Below, one piece after another: positions 9,348-18,041 of a DNA stretch of 31,582 nt. The stretch's first letter is position 1, and each line of letters begins with the position of its first letter. Below the pieces are notes generated by a model. It saw nothing but the letters and a program-made list of their open reading frames with translations. It searched no databases and was not told the DNA's origin. Origin of the DNA: Neisseria lactamica (GTDB lineage Bacteria > Pseudomonadota > Gammaproteobacteria > Burkholderiales > Neisseriaceae); the NCBI GenBank assembly GCA_001067655.1, contig JUNU01000335.1:1-31582 (forward strand), written 5' to 3'. The position numbers and the translations under genes are program-made.

Positions 9348-9539
9348 GGTTCTTTCCTTAATTCTCGGATTGCACGTTACTTTAATGAGGTCGTCTGAAA
9401 ATGGGAAAGAATGCTTGGTTTTAAAAAAAGATGATTTCGTTATATTCGGGCAGTTTCTTTCGGACGGCGTCGGTTTCCCGCGTTTGCCAGAAAACCCGCT
9501 TAAAGGTAAAATCCCGTATTCCAACATGGGTACTGCATC

Positions 9540-11174
9540 ATGACTAAATTTATTTTCGTAACCGGCGGCGTCGTATCTTCACTCGGAAAAGGTATCGCCG
9601 CCGCTTCTATTGCCACTATCCTCGAATCGCGCGGTCTGAACGTGACCATGCTCAAGCTCGATCCTTATATCAACGTCGACCCCGGCACGATGAGTCCGTT
9701 CCAACACGGCGAAGTGTTCGTCACCGACGACGGCGCGGAAACCGACCTCGACTTGGGACACTACGAACGTTTCATCAACGCCACCATGACCCGCCGCAAC
9801 AGCTTCAGCACGGGGCAGGTGTACGAAAACGTCATCGCCAAAGAACGCCGCGGCGACTACCTCGGCGGCACGGTTCAAGTCATCCCGCACATCACCGACG
9901 AAATCAAACGCCGCATCCACGAAGGCGCGGCGGGTTACGACGTTGCCATCGTCGAAATCGGCGGTACGGTCGGCGACATCGAATCGCTGCCGTTTTTGGA
10001 AGCCATCCGTCAGATGCGCAGCCAGTTGGGACGCAACAACACTTTGTTCGCCCACTTGAGCTACGTTCCCTACATCGCCGCCGCCGGCGAAATCAAAACC
10101 AAACCGACCCAGCATACCGTTAAAGAAATGTTGAGCATCGGTTTGCAGCCCGACATCCTGATTTGCCGCATGGACAGAACCATGCCCGCGGACGAACGCC
10201 GCAAAATCGCCTTGTTCTGCAACGTGGAAGAGCGCGCGATTGTCGGCAGCTACGACGTGGACAGCATCTACGAATGCCCCGAAATGCTGCACGACCAAGG
10301 CATCGACAACATCATTACCGAGCAGTTGCAGCTTAACGTGCAACAGGCGGATTTGACCGCGTGGAAAAAAATCGTCCATGCCATCAAAAATCCGAAACAC
10401 ACCGTCAAAATCGCCATGGTCGGCAAATACGTCGATTTGACCGAATCCTACAAATCGCTGATCGAAGCCTTGAAACACGCGGGTATCCACACCGAAACCG
10501 ACGTGCAAATCACCTTCGTTGACAGCGAAAACATCGAGAAAAACAACGGCGACGTTTCCATGCTCAAAGACATGGACGCCATCCTCGTTCCCGGCGGCTT
10601 CGGTTCGCGCGGCGTGGAAGGCAAAATCGCCGCCGTGCGTTACGCCCGCGAAAACGACGTGCCATATTTGGGCATCTGCCTCGGTATGCAGATTGCGCTG
10701 ATCGAATACGCCCGCGACGTGGCAGGCTTGAAAGGCGCAAACTCCACCGAGTTCGACCTCAAATGCGCCGCGCCAGTCGTCGCCCTGATTGACGAATGGC
10801 AAACCGCCGACGGCAGCGTCGAAACCCGAGACGAATCCGCCGATTTGGGCGGCACCATGCGTTTGGGCGCGCAAGAGGTTGAATTGAAAGCAGGCAGCCT
10901 CGCCGCCAAAATCTACGGCAGCGAACACATCCGCGAACGCCACCGCCACCGCTACGAAGTCAACAACAACTACGTTCCCACACTGGAACAGGCAGGCTTG
11001 GTCATCGGCGGCGTATCCGCAGGACGCGAACGCTTGGTCGAAACCATCGAACTGCCGAACCATCCTTGGTTCTTCGCCTGCCAGTTCCACCCAGAGTTTA
11101 CCTCCAACCCGCGCAGAGGCCATCCTTTGTTCACCGCGTTTGTCAAAGCTGCGTTGAACAATAAAAAAGGCTGA
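9540..11174 (+). CDS. pyrG: CTP synthase
   Basis: Makes CTP from UTP, ATP and glutamine. The 544-residue protein has an N-terminal amidoligase domain (FVTGGVVSSLGKGIAAA, residues 6-22; VDPGTMSPFQHGEVFV). A C-terminal class I glutamine amidotransferase domain carries the nucleophile Cys379 in YLGICLGMQ and the catalytic pair in FHPEF. Full family length. The ribosome binding site is weak (ATGGGT). It is divergent from cysN and convergent with the acyltransferase gene, with a strong terminator between. Confidence 0.97.
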   Translation: MTKFIFVTGGVVSSLGKGIAAASIATILESRGLNVTMLKLDPYINVDPGTMSPFQHGEVFVTDDGAETDLDLGHYERFINATMTRRNSFSTGQVYENVIAKERRGDYLGGTVQVIPHITDEIKRRIHEGAAGYDVAIVEIGGTVGDIESLPFLEAIRQMRSQLGRNNTLFAHLSYVPYIAAAGEIKTKPTQHTVKEMLSIGLQPDILICRMDRTMPADERRKIALFCNVEERAIVGSYDVDSIYECPEMLHDQGIDNIITEQLQLNVQQADLTAWKKIVHAIKNPKHTVKIAMVGKYVDLTESYKSLIEALKHAGIHTETDVQITFVDSENIEKNNGDVSMLKDMDAILVPGGFGSRGVEGKIAAVRYARENDVPYLGICLGMQIALIEYARDVAGLKGANSTEFDLKCAAPVVALIDEWQTADGSVETRDESADLGGTMRLGAQEVELKAGSLAAKIYGSEHIRERHRHRYEVNNNYVPTLEQAGLVIGGVSAGRERLVETIELPNHPWFFACQFHPEFTSNPRRGHPLFTAFVKAALNNKKG

Positions 11175-11202
11175 TGCCGGGCAAAAGGTCGTCTGAAAAG
11201 AG

Positions 11203-11231
11203 AAAAAGCACCTCGATTGAGGTGCTTTTTT
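11203..11231 (+). terminator. Strong intrinsic terminator after pyrG, nested inside an inverted DUS pair
   Basis: AAAAAGCACCTC-GATT-GAGGTGCTTTTTT is a classic stem, 4-base loop and T run. Its A-rich 5' side makes it bidirectional, so it can serve both convergent genes. It is enclosed by AGGTCGTCTGAAAAG (11186-11200) and CTTTTCAGACGACCT (11275-11289), a second and wider inverted repeat. Confidence 0.9.
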
Positions 11232-11300
11232 GTGTTGTTAGGGTGATGGTTAAGGGAAGTAGGCTATCAGCCACCTTTTCAGACGACCTATAAGGAATGT

Positions 11301-12218
11301 TCAGTCTTCTACTTGCTCAGGTTTCCAACCGGGTTCCGGTTTCCAGTCGGGCGAAAGCGGTGCGCCTGCGGGCTGTTTGTAGCGGTTGTACATAAACAGA
11401 TACTGGGTCGGGAAGCGGCATATCCAGTATTCGGTGTTTTCATTGATAATTTGCGCGTCGTGTTGTTTGTCGCCGTTCAGCTCGCCGCGCATAGGCTCGA
11501 TGTGCAGCACAAATCCTTTGCCGTTTGGCAAACGCTCGCCGCAGAAAAACAGCGCCTTCACGCCTTTGACTTGTGCCAGTTTGCCCGCCAGCGTCATGGT
11601 GTAGGCGTATTTCCCGAAAAACGGCACCCATACGCCGTCGCCGCCTTCTTCGGGGGAGGGGGCATGGTCGGGCAAGACTATCGTCGCTTCGCCGGAGCGT
11701 AAAGCCTTAATGACTTGTTTGACCCCTTGTATATTGGTGGGGGCGGTTTTCCCTTTGCCGCGAACGCGCCCCGCCTGCATGACGGAATCCAAGGCTTTGA
11801 TTTTAGGCGGTTTGTACATGGCAGTCAGCGGGAACGGCAGCTGCTGGCTGATATAGCGTCCGGCGAGGTCGTAGCTGCCGATGTGCGGGGTAATAAACAA
11901 CAGTCCTTCGCCGGCGTCCAAAGCCGATTGGACGTGTTCCCAGCCATGCACTTCTTTAAACAGCGTTTCAATGCTTTCAGGTCGTCTGAAAAAGGCGACG
12001 GGCAATTCCAGCCCGCCTTTCGCCGTTTCGCGGAAAACGGCTTTGACCGACGAAGGCTCGGGATTCAATCCGGCAAGCCGCATATTGTCGAACACGCGCT
12101 GCCGGTCGCTTTTGAGCAGATAATAGCCCAAGCCGCCCGCCGCATTCCCCAGCGCGTGTAAAAACGGCAAAGGCAGCGCCGCAAAGCATTTAAACAAAAA
12201 AGTGAGCAGGATTTGCAT
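11301..12218 (-). CDS. Lipid A biosynthesis acyltransferase (LpxL/HtrB family)
   Basis: The 305-residue protein belongs to the Kdo-dependent lipid A secondary acyltransferases of the inner membrane. It has an N-terminal hydrophobic anchor (about 2-20) and the catalytic HX4D motif at His112-Asp117 (PHIGSYDLAG). VLPDHAPSPEEGG and WVPFFGKYAYT follow, as in the family. A neisserial genome usually carries two such genes (lpxL1 and lpxL2), and I cannot tell which this is. An uptake sequence lies in the coding region at 11979-11990. The ribosome binding site is not obvious. Confidence 0.88.
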   Translation of the reverse strand: MQILLTFLFKCFAALPLPFLHALGNAAGGLGYYLLKSDRQRVFDNMRLAGLNPEPSSVKAVFRETAKGGLELPVAFFRRPESIETLFKEVHGWEHVQSALDAGEGLLFITPHIGSYDLAGRYISQQLPFPLTAMYKPPKIKALDSVMQAGRVRGKGKTAPTNIQGVKQVIKALRSGEATIVLPDHAPSPEEGGDGVWVPFFGKYAYTMTLAGKLAQVKGVKALFFCGERLPNGKGFVLHIEPMRGELNGDKQHDAQIINENTEYWICRFPTQYLFMYNRYKQPAGAPLSPDWKPEPGWKPEQVED

Positions 12219-12361
12219 AATAAATTGATGAGATGGAACGGGAAGATTGTAAATGAAAACGGCAGGTCTGGATATTGAGTTTCATCCGAATATAACGGAT
12301 TGCCGCAATGCTCAAGATATCGGATGCGTTCATTCGGTTTGCCAAACGGCATAACGTATAA

Positions 12362-12416
12362 AAAGGTCGTCTGAAAACGGTTTCCATTCATTGAAACGGT
12401 ATTTCAGACGACCTTT
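12362..12416 (-). terminator. Inverted DUS pair between the DUF442 gene and the acyltransferase
   Basis: AAAGGTCGTCTGAAA (12362-12376) pairs with TTTCAGACGACCTTT (12402-12416). It lies 24 bases after the stop of the upstream minus-strand gene. The remaining 140 bases up to the acyltransferase start show no gene. Confidence 0.65.
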
Positions 12417-12440
12417 GCGTTTGGGTAAACGGATAGCGTA

Positions 12441-12881
12441 TTACGCCAGACCGTTTTGTTGCGCGTCTTGCAGGCGGGCTTCGAAGTTGCTCAGGTTGAC
12501 GCCTGCTTGTTGTGCGGCAGCGACGACTTCGGCGACGCTTGCACCGTTTTGCACCTGATGATAGCCCCAGAGCAGGGAGCAGCGGGTGCCGGTGCGGCAG
12601 TAGGCGAGGACGGGTTGGGGGACGCTTTTGAGCAGGTTTTGGAAGGTGGCGACATCGGCGGCGTTGATGGCGGGCGCGACGACGGGCTGATGGTGGTGTT
12701 CGCGGATGCCTGCAGCTTCAAGCCAGCTTTCGACTTGTTTGAACGAGGGTTGGTTTTCTTCTTCGCCGTCGGGACGGTTGCAGATGACGGTTTGGATGCC
12801 GAGTTTGGCGGCTTCTTGTACGTCTGCTTCGGTCAGCTGCGGGGCGATGTAGAGGTTGTCGGCAAGTTTTTGGATAGACAT
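12441..12881 (-). CDS. DUF442 / TIGR01244-family protein, phosphatase-like
   Basis: The 146-residue cytoplasmic protein has the start PQLTEADVQEAAKLGIQTV, then NRPDGEE (35-41), and the cysteine loop YCRTGTRC with Cys95 and Arg100. This is the DUF442 family, related to dual-specificity phosphatases and also annotated as TIGR01244 sulfur transferase. I recall a solved meningococcal homologue described as a eukaryotic-like phosphatase. The loop is CX4R rather than the classical CX5R, and Cys101 stands where serine is usual. AAGGAAAAC precedes the ATG. It starts 36 bases after the exported-protein gene, so they are probably cotranscribed. The substrate is unknown. Confidence 0.85.
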   Translation of the reverse strand: MSIQKLADNLYIAPQLTEADVQEAAKLGIQTVICNRPDGEEENQPSFKQVESWLEAAGIREHHHQPVVAPAINAADVATFQNLLKSVPQPVLAYCRTGTRCSLLWGYHQVQNGASVAEVVAAAQQAGVNLSNFEARLQDAQQNGLA

Positions 12882-12917
12882 GGGTTTTCCTTTTCTACGT
12901 TTGATGATGGATTGATT

Positions 12918-13610
12918 TTAGTCGTCTTGAGGGGCTAACAGGGCTTGTTCCAATAGTTTTTTATTGGCTTTGGACTGTTTTTGTATGTATTTGCGGACAA
13001 TGCTGTCAATGGCTGCATCTTGTTCCATGTTGGATCGGGTTGACCAAATGGCAGCAGCAAGGGTGAGGTCTACATGGTCAGGGCGTTGGGCGGCAGCCGT
13101 TTGGGCTTTAATGATGTAGTCAACGATGCGTTCGACCGCTTTCGGATTGCCGGTGGCAAAATAAGTTACCCAATGAAAATCCAGTGATGCAGGGGAAATG
13201 ATGGGTTCTTGAAGTGGATGGAAGCTTTTGTTTTTTTTGAGGTTGTTTTTAAGTTCGGTATCTAATGTCAGGCTGTTAAGGCAGGTTTTGGCTTGATGCG
13301 TACCTGTCAGGGTGAGGGTGTAGGCGGCAAAGGTTAGGGCGTCGCCTTGATAAGTTTGGATGTTGTCACACCAAATGGTGCTGCCTTGTGGATATTTTTG
13401 TAGCGCTTGCGTCCCCCATGCAAGGGTGGTTTCGCGCATGAGATCGGCTTTGACAAGCTGGTCCATCAAAGAGGCAGCACGTTCGGCAGAGGGATTTTTG
13501 TAGAAGACGGCAATTTCTTTTCCTACCTTGATTGCCGAATCTGATTTTGGGGCGGCTGTGGCGTGCAAACTGAGTAACAGGGCGGTGATGCCGATAAGGA
13601 GTTTTTTCAT
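12918..13610 (-). CDS. Exported protein of unknown function
   Basis: I do not recognise this family. The start MKKLLIGITALLLSLHATAA is a typical Sec signal peptide with a signal peptidase I site after ATAA (about residue 20). The mature part, about 210 residues, is mostly helical in appearance and contains three cysteines. Phrases such as LDFHWVTYFATGNPKAVERIVDYI suggest helical repeats. I chose the ATG at 13610; the frame stays open 90 codons upstream but overlaps the M61 gene in another frame. A tract of eight A (about 13231-13238) lies in the coding strand. It is placed between the M61 peptidase and the DUF442 gene on one strand. Confidence 0.75.
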   Translation of the reverse strand: MKKLLIGITALLLSLHATAAPKSDSAIKVGKEIAVFYKNPSAERAASLMDQLVKADLMRETTLAWGTQALQKYPQGSTIWCDNIQTYQGDALTFAAYTLTLTGTHQAKTCLNSLTLDTELKNNLKKNKSFHPLQEPIISPASLDFHWVTYFATGNPKAVERIVDYIIKAQTAAAQRPDHVDLTLAAAIWSTRSNMEQDAAIDSIVRKYIQKQSKANKKLLEQALLAPQDD

Positions 13611-13633
13611 GGTTGTTTCTTTCGGTGTGGATG

Positions 13634-13673
13634 TTTCAGACGACCTCAATCTGGTATTTGAGGTCGTCTGAAA
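13634..13673 (-). terminator. Inverted DUS pair, terminator of the M61 peptidase gene
   Basis: TTTCAGACGACCTCAA (13634-13649) and TTGAGGTCGTCTGAAA (13658-13673) form a perfect 16-bp stem with an 8-base loop. It begins one base after the M61 stop codon and ends 23 bases before the next start. Confidence 0.75.
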
Positions 13674-13674
13674 A

Positions 13675-15438
13675 TCAGGCTCGGTCATTATAAAGCCAGT
13701 TTTCAAATAATTCGCGGTCGGTGATGTAGAGGACGGCGGTGTCGGCTTCGGCGGCTTGGACGGTAATGTCGGCGACGTACAGGATGCCGGTGCGGAAGTA
13801 GTGGAGGCGGGCAGTGGCGCCGATGGGGAGTTGCGCCCACTGTGCGGCAAGGTCGGTGCAGGCATAACCGTCGATGGCAATGATTTTGTCCTGCGGGCAG
13901 AGGGCGGCGTTTTCTGCGCTGCCGCCGTTGAAGACGTGGGTCAGGGTGGCATGGTCGCTATTTTGTTTGAACCTTGCGCCGAAGTCAGATGTGGAGGCGG
14001 GCGTTTCGGTTGGTGGTTCGGACAGGAATGCGCCGCCGTGGCTGCGCGGCTGTGCCTGCCATTGCAGTCCGATGCCTATGGTGACGAGGAGTTCGGCGAG
14101 GGGCAGGTCGGCGGTGGTGTAGAGGGTCATCTGAAAAAAGTCTTCGAGGTCTAGACCGGTAAACGCTTGGCAACGGGCTTGCCATTGTTTTTCGGGGATG
14201 CCTTGACGGGTGTCCAACCAATCGCGGTAGTGTTGCCGCATGACGCTGTCGAGGGTGTGTCGCCCGTTGCTTTTGCTGCGGATGGCAAGGTCAAGACAGA
14301 GGGCGGCGAGTGCGCCTTTTTGGTAGTAGCTGACGATGGCGTTGGGGCTGTTTTCGTCTTGTTTGTAGAATTTGTTCCAAGCGGTGAAGCTGGATTCGGC
14401 TAAGCTTTGTTTCAGACGACCTTTGGTTTGCTGAACGCGGGTGATGCTTTGGGCGAGCAGGCGCAGGTAGGCTTCGGGGGTGATGGTGCGGCTGCGGGCG
14501 AGGAAGAGGTCGTCGTAGTAGGAGGTGATGCCTTCAAACGCCCAGAGTTGTTCGGTGTAGTTTTCGCGGTCGAGGTCGTAGGGGGCGAAGGCGGCGGGTT
14601 TGATAGATTTGACGTTCCAGGCGTGGAAGTATTCGTGTGAGAACAGTCCGAGCAGTTGGGTGTAGGCGTCGTTGGCGTCGGTCATGCCGTGCGGCGGCAG
14701 GCTGTGGCGGTCGGCGAGCAGGGCGGTGCTGCTGATGTGTTCCAGTCCGCCGTAGATGTTGTCGCCGACGTGGAGCAGAAAAAGGTAATGTGCGAACGGG
14801 ACAGGGGAGGGGAACATGGCCAGTTCGGTTTCGCAGATTTTGCGGATGTCTGACACGAGGCGGTCGCGGTCGAAATCGGGATAGTGGCCGCTCAAGGCGA
14901 TGCGGTGCGGGATACCATCGGCTTCGAAATCCAGAAATTCAATGTTGCCCAGTTCGACAGGGTGGTCGATTAAGTCGTGGTAGGAGGTCGTCTGAAAGCT
15001 GTGGACGTCGGTTTGGGGCAGGGTGGTGGCAATCCGCCATGTTTTCGGCAGGATGGGAAATTCGATTTGGTGCGCGCTGTTTTCTTGTCCGTTTACCTGC
15101 AGAAACAGGCACGCGCCGTCAAAGAATCCGCGTTCGGCAGTCAGAAACGAGCCGCGGACGGACAGGTCGTAGGCGTAAACGGTGTAGTAAATTTCCCACT
15201 CGCCGGACTGCGGGGCAGTGTGCCATCGGTTTTTTTTGACTTGGGTCAGATGGGTATATTCGCCATTGCAAAAGGCGCGGATGGTGGTGATGTGGCGCGA
15301 GAAATCGCGTATCAGATAGCTGCCGGGAACCCAGTTCGGCAGGCTGATTTCTGTTTCCAAATCATGTTCTTGTCGGAAGGTTAGGCGGATGTGCCACTCG
15401 TGGGCGAGCGGGTTGGGGGTGATTTTGTAATTAATCAT
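13675..15438 (-). CDS. M61-family metallo-aminopeptidase with PDZ domain
   Basis: The 587-residue protein matches the M61 glycyl aminopeptidase family. It has an N-terminal beta domain (LPNWVPGSYLIRDFSRHI, 33-50), YGGLEH at 229-234, and the zinc motif HEYFH at 268-272 followed by AWNVKSIKP. A PDZ-like segment covers about 465-530 (HVFNGGSAENAALCPQDKI, then IDGYAC). No signal peptide is visible, so it is probably cytoplasmic. Two full uptake sequences are coded in frame (14411-14422 and 14985-14996), giving GRLKQ and FQTTS. A run of eight A occurs near 15230. It begins a minus-strand series of four genes. Confidence 0.9.
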   Translation of the reverse strand: MINYKITPNPLAHEWHIRLTFRQEHDLETEISLPNWVPGSYLIRDFSRHITTIRAFCNGEYTHLTQVKKNRWHTAPQSGEWEIYYTVYAYDLSVRGSFLTAERGFFDGACLFLQVNGQENSAHQIEFPILPKTWRIATTLPQTDVHSFQTTSYHDLIDHPVELGNIEFLDFEADGIPHRIALSGHYPDFDRDRLVSDIRKICETELAMFPSPVPFAHYLFLLHVGDNIYGGLEHISSTALLADRHSLPPHGMTDANDAYTQLLGLFSHEYFHAWNVKSIKPAAFAPYDLDRENYTEQLWAFEGITSYYDDLFLARSRTITPEAYLRLLAQSITRVQQTKGRLKQSLAESSFTAWNKFYKQDENSPNAIVSYYQKGALAALCLDLAIRSKSNGRHTLDSVMRQHYRDWLDTRQGIPEKQWQARCQAFTGLDLEDFFQMTLYTTADLPLAELLVTIGIGLQWQAQPRSHGGAFLSEPPTETPASTSDFGARFKQNSDHATLTHVFNGGSAENAALCPQDKIIAIDGYACTDLAAQWAQLPIGATARLHYFRTGILYVADITVQAAEADTAVLYITDRELFENWLYNDRA

Positions 15439-15491
15439 GACTATTAATGCATTTGTTAAATTTTATGAATAAAAAAGTCGAATTATGCAGT

Positions 15492-15505
15492 TTGATTTAT
15501 ATCGA
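15492..15505. promoter_or_regulatory. FNR-like palindrome between the M61 gene and ccoN
   Basis: TTGATTTATATCGA matches TTGATNNNNATCAA at 9 of 10 defined bases. It lies in the 329-bp gap, 262 bases before ccoN and 54 bases from the M61 start. cbb3 operons are often oxygen-regulated, but no -10 box is well placed for activation of ccoN from here. The rest of the gap is AT-rich, and I see only a short hairpin (15697-15715, 7-bp stem) in it. Confidence 0.3.
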
Positions 15506-15767
15506 TAAACTCCCCTTCAAAAGGGAGGCTTGAAAAAATAAAGTGGCGCTGCCGAGGAGGTTGTTAAATAATAATATGATTATAAAGTAAAAAATATAAA
15601 AAATCGATAAAGCCACCAGACGGAGTGAAATGTAATTCTGCTTGGCTAGGCTTGTCTTATATGTTAAATTTAGAAAAATTTAAACCTAGCCCTTATTGCG
15701 TTTGTTCAAAACGCATACGGCAAAGTGAGATAAAAAATTTTTATTCCCATAATTCATGGAGACTCTC

Positions 15768-17201
15768 ATGGACACACAAACTTATAACTACAAAGTGGTG
15801 CGCCAGTTCGCCATCATGACCGTAGTTTGGGGTATTGTGGGCATGTTGGTCGGTGTCATCGTTGCCGCCCAATTGTTCGCCCCAGCCCTTGATTTATCAG
15901 ATGTCGGCCCTTGGTTCCACTTCGGCCGCCTGCGTCCGTTGCACACCAACGCGGTGATTTTTGCGTTCGGCGGTTGCGGTCTGATGGGTACATCATACTA
16001 CGTTGTTCAACGTACCTGTAATGCACGCCTGTTCGGCGGTTGGCTGCCGGCATTTACCTTCTGGGGCTGGCAGGCAGTTATCGTTGCGGCAATCGTCAGC
16101 CTGCCTTTGGGTTATACCCAAGCTAAAGAGTATGCCGAATTGGAATGGCCTATCGACATCCTGATCGCTTTGGTTTGGATTGCTTACGCCATCGTATTCT
16201 TCGGTACGATTGCCAAACGTAAAATCAAACACATCTACGTTGCCAACTGGTTCTACGGCGGTTTCATTTTGGCCGTCGCCTTGTTGCACATCGTCAATAA
16301 CCTGAGCATTCCTGCGGGCTTCATGAAATCCTATCCGGTTTATGCGGGCGCAATCGATGCTATGGTTCAATGGTGGTATGGTCATAATGCCGTAGGTTTC
16401 TTCCTGACTGCAGGCTTCTTGGGCATGATGTACTACTTCGTGCCGAAACAAGCAGGTCGCCCGGTTTACTCTTACCGCCTGTCCGTCGTCCACTTCTGGG
16501 CTTTGATTTTCACCTACATGTGGGCAGGTTCCCACCACTTGCACTATACCGCTCTGCCTGACTGGACTCAGTCCTTGGGTATGGTGTTGTCCCTGATTCT
16601 GTTTGCACCTTCTTGGGGCGGTATGATCAACGGTATCATGACCTTGTCCGGCGCATGGGACAAACTGCGTACTGACCCTATCTTGAAATTCTTGATTGTT
16701 TCTCTGTCCTTCTACGGTATGTCTACCTTTGAAGGTCCGATGATGTCCATCAAAACCGTCAACGCTTTGAGCCACTACACTGACTGGACTGTTGCACACG
16801 TTCATGCCGGCGCGTTGGGCTGGGTAGGTTTCGTGACCATTGGTTCCGTGTACTACATGATTCCCCGCCTGTTCGGCAAAAATGAAATGTACAGCACCAA
16901 ATTGGTGGAAGCACACTTCTGGATTGCGACCATCGGCGTGGTTCTGTATATCGCCTCTATGTGGATTGCCGGTGTATTGCAAGGTCTGATGTGGGGTTCT
17001 TTGAATGCGGACGGTACTTTGACCTACTCGTTTGTAGAGTCAGTTAAACGCACCATGCCTTTCTACATGATTCGTTTCACCGGCGGCCTGCTGTACCTGA
17101 GCGGTATGTGTATCATGGCATACAACGTTTACCGTACGGCCATCAGTGGCAAAGCGGTTGATGCCGAGATTCCCGCGGTGTCTCAAACCCAGCACCACTA
17201 A
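15768..17201 (+). CDS. ccoN: cbb3-type cytochrome c oxidase subunit I
   Basis: Catalytic subunit of the high-affinity terminal oxidase in the inner membrane. It carries a low-spin haem b and the haem b3/CuB centre. The 477-residue protein has about 12 membrane spans. Characteristic histidines occur in PLHTNAVIFAFGG, WYGHNAVGFF, GSHHLHYTALPDWTQ and VAHVHAGALGW. I chose the ATG at 15768 because GGAGA (15758-15762) is at ideal distance. An in-frame ATG at 15756 overlaps that site and is less likely. It is the first gene of ccoNOQP, with a 23-bp gap to ccoO. Confidence 0.97.
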   Translation: MDTQTYNYKVVRQFAIMTVVWGIVGMLVGVIVAAQLFAPALDLSDVGPWFHFGRLRPLHTNAVIFAFGGCGLMGTSYYVVQRTCNARLFGGWLPAFTFWGWQAVIVAAIVSLPLGYTQAKEYAELEWPIDILIALVWIAYAIVFFGTIAKRKIKHIYVANWFYGGFILAVALLHIVNNLSIPAGFMKSYPVYAGAIDAMVQWWYGHNAVGFFLTAGFLGMMYYFVPKQAGRPVYSYRLSVVHFWALIFTYMWAGSHHLHYTALPDWTQSLGMVLSLILFAPSWGGMINGIMTLSGAWDKLRTDPILKFLIVSLSFYGMSTFEGPMMSIKTVNALSHYTDWTVAHVHAGALGWVGFVTIGSVYYMIPRLFGKNEMYSTKLVEAHFWIATIGVVLYIASMWIAGVLQGLMWGSLNADGTLTYSFVESVKRTMPFYMIRFTGGLLYLSGMCIMAYNVYRTAISGKAVDAEIPAVSQTQHH

Positions 17202-17224
17202 AAACATAAGAAAAGGCTACCAAA

Positions 17225-17836
17225 ATGAAATTACAACAATTAGCTGAAGAAAAAGTTGGCGTCCTGATTGTATTTACCCTGCTTGTAGTCAGCGTAGGCC
17301 TGTTGATTGAAGCCGTGCCGCTGTTCTTTACTAAAGCTGTCACCAAGCCTATAGAAGGTGTGAAACCTTATAACGCTTTGCAAGTGGCTGGTCGCGACAT
17401 CTATATCCGCGAGGGTTGTTACAACTGTCACTCTCAAATGATCCGTCCGTTCCGTGCGGAAACCGAACGTTACGGCCACTACTCCGTTGCCGGCGAGTCT
17501 GTTTATGACCATCCGTTCCAATGGGGTTCCAAACGTACCGGTCCGGACTTGGCACGTGTCGGCGGCCGCTATTCCGACGAATGGCACCGCATCCACCTGC
17601 TGAATCCGCGCGACGTTGTGCCGGAGTCCAATATGCCCGCTTTCCCATGGCTTGCCCGCAACAAAGTCGATGCCGAAGCAACCGTGGCGCATATGAAAGC
17701 CCTGCGTAAAGTCGGTACGCCTTACAGCGACGAAGAGATTGCCAAAGCGCCTGAAGCCTTGGAAAACAAATCGGAGCTGGATGCGGTGATTGCATACCTG
17801 CAAGGCTTAGGCTTGGCATTGAAAAACGTAAGGTAA
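17225..17836 (+). CDS. ccoO: cbb3-type cytochrome c oxidase subunit II, mono-haem
   Basis: The membrane-anchored c-type cytochrome passes electrons from CcoP to CcoN. The 203-residue protein has one N-terminal membrane span (about 12-35) and a single haem site CYNCH (65-69), followed by SQMIRPF. PDLARVGGRYSDEWH and the axial methionine in SNMPAFPWL are also present. AAAAGG precedes the ATG. The gene ends 4 bases before ccoQ, whose ribosome binding site overlaps the ccoO stop. Confidence 0.97.
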   Translation: MKLQQLAEEKVGVLIVFTLLVVSVGLLIEAVPLFFTKAVTKPIEGVKPYNALQVAGRDIYIREGCYNCHSQMIRPFRAETERYGHYSVAGESVYDHPFQWGSKRTGPDLARVGGRYSDEWHRIHLLNPRDVVPESNMPAFPWLARNKVDAEATVAHMKALRKVGTPYSDEEIAKAPEALENKSELDAVIAYLQGLGLALKNVR

Positions 17837-17840
17837 CATC

Positions 17841-18011
17841 ATGGACGTAAACTGGGCACGCTCGCTCTTTACTGTTTGGGTTTTTATCAGCTTTATCTTA
17901 GTGCTTTATATCGTTTTCAACCGACGCAATAAAAAGAACTACGATGATGCCGCCAACAGTATTTTCGAAAATGATGAGGATAAAGAGTCGTCTGAAAAAG
18001 ACGGGCGATAA
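17841..18011 (+). CDS. ccoQ: cbb3-type oxidase small subunit CcoQ/FixQ
   Basis: This short frame encodes 56 residues. MDVNWARSLFTVWVFISFIL opens one membrane span, and a charged tail (FNRRNKKNYDDAANSIFEN) follows. Length, topology and position between ccoO and ccoP are those of CcoQ, which stabilises or helps assemble the oxidase. AAGG-TAA just upstream gives the ribosome binding site. The tail includes the 10-base uptake core GTCGTCTGAA in frame, encoding SSEK, without the leading AG. Confidence 0.9.
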   Translation: MDVNWARSLFTVWVFISFILVLYIVFNRRNKKNYDDAANSIFENDEDKESSEKDGR

Positions 18012-18019
18012 CAGTTTAG

Positions 18020-18033
18020 TCCGTGATCACGGA
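18020..18033 (+). promoter_or_regulatory. 14-base palindrome overlapping the ccoP ribosome binding site
   Basis: TCCGTGATCACGGA is a perfect palindrome whose right arm contributes GGA to the ccoP GGAG (18031-18034). As RNA it could fold as a 5-bp stem with a GATC loop, partly hiding the ribosome binding site. It lies in the 30-bp gap between ccoQ and ccoP. A regulatory role is speculation. Confidence 0.35.
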
Positions 18034-18041
18034 GCAAAATA

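Noticed and set aside
9579..11123. Long minus-strand open frame (514 codons) opposite pyrG
   Set aside because: It is the antisense shadow of a certain pyrG. Its composition is low-complexity Val/Phe/Asp/Gly typical of antisense reading of GC-rich codons, and no motif is recognisable.
15756..15767. Alternative upstream ATG for ccoN
   Set aside because: It overlaps the GGAGA that is ideally placed for the ATG at 15768, and it has no ribosome binding site of its own.
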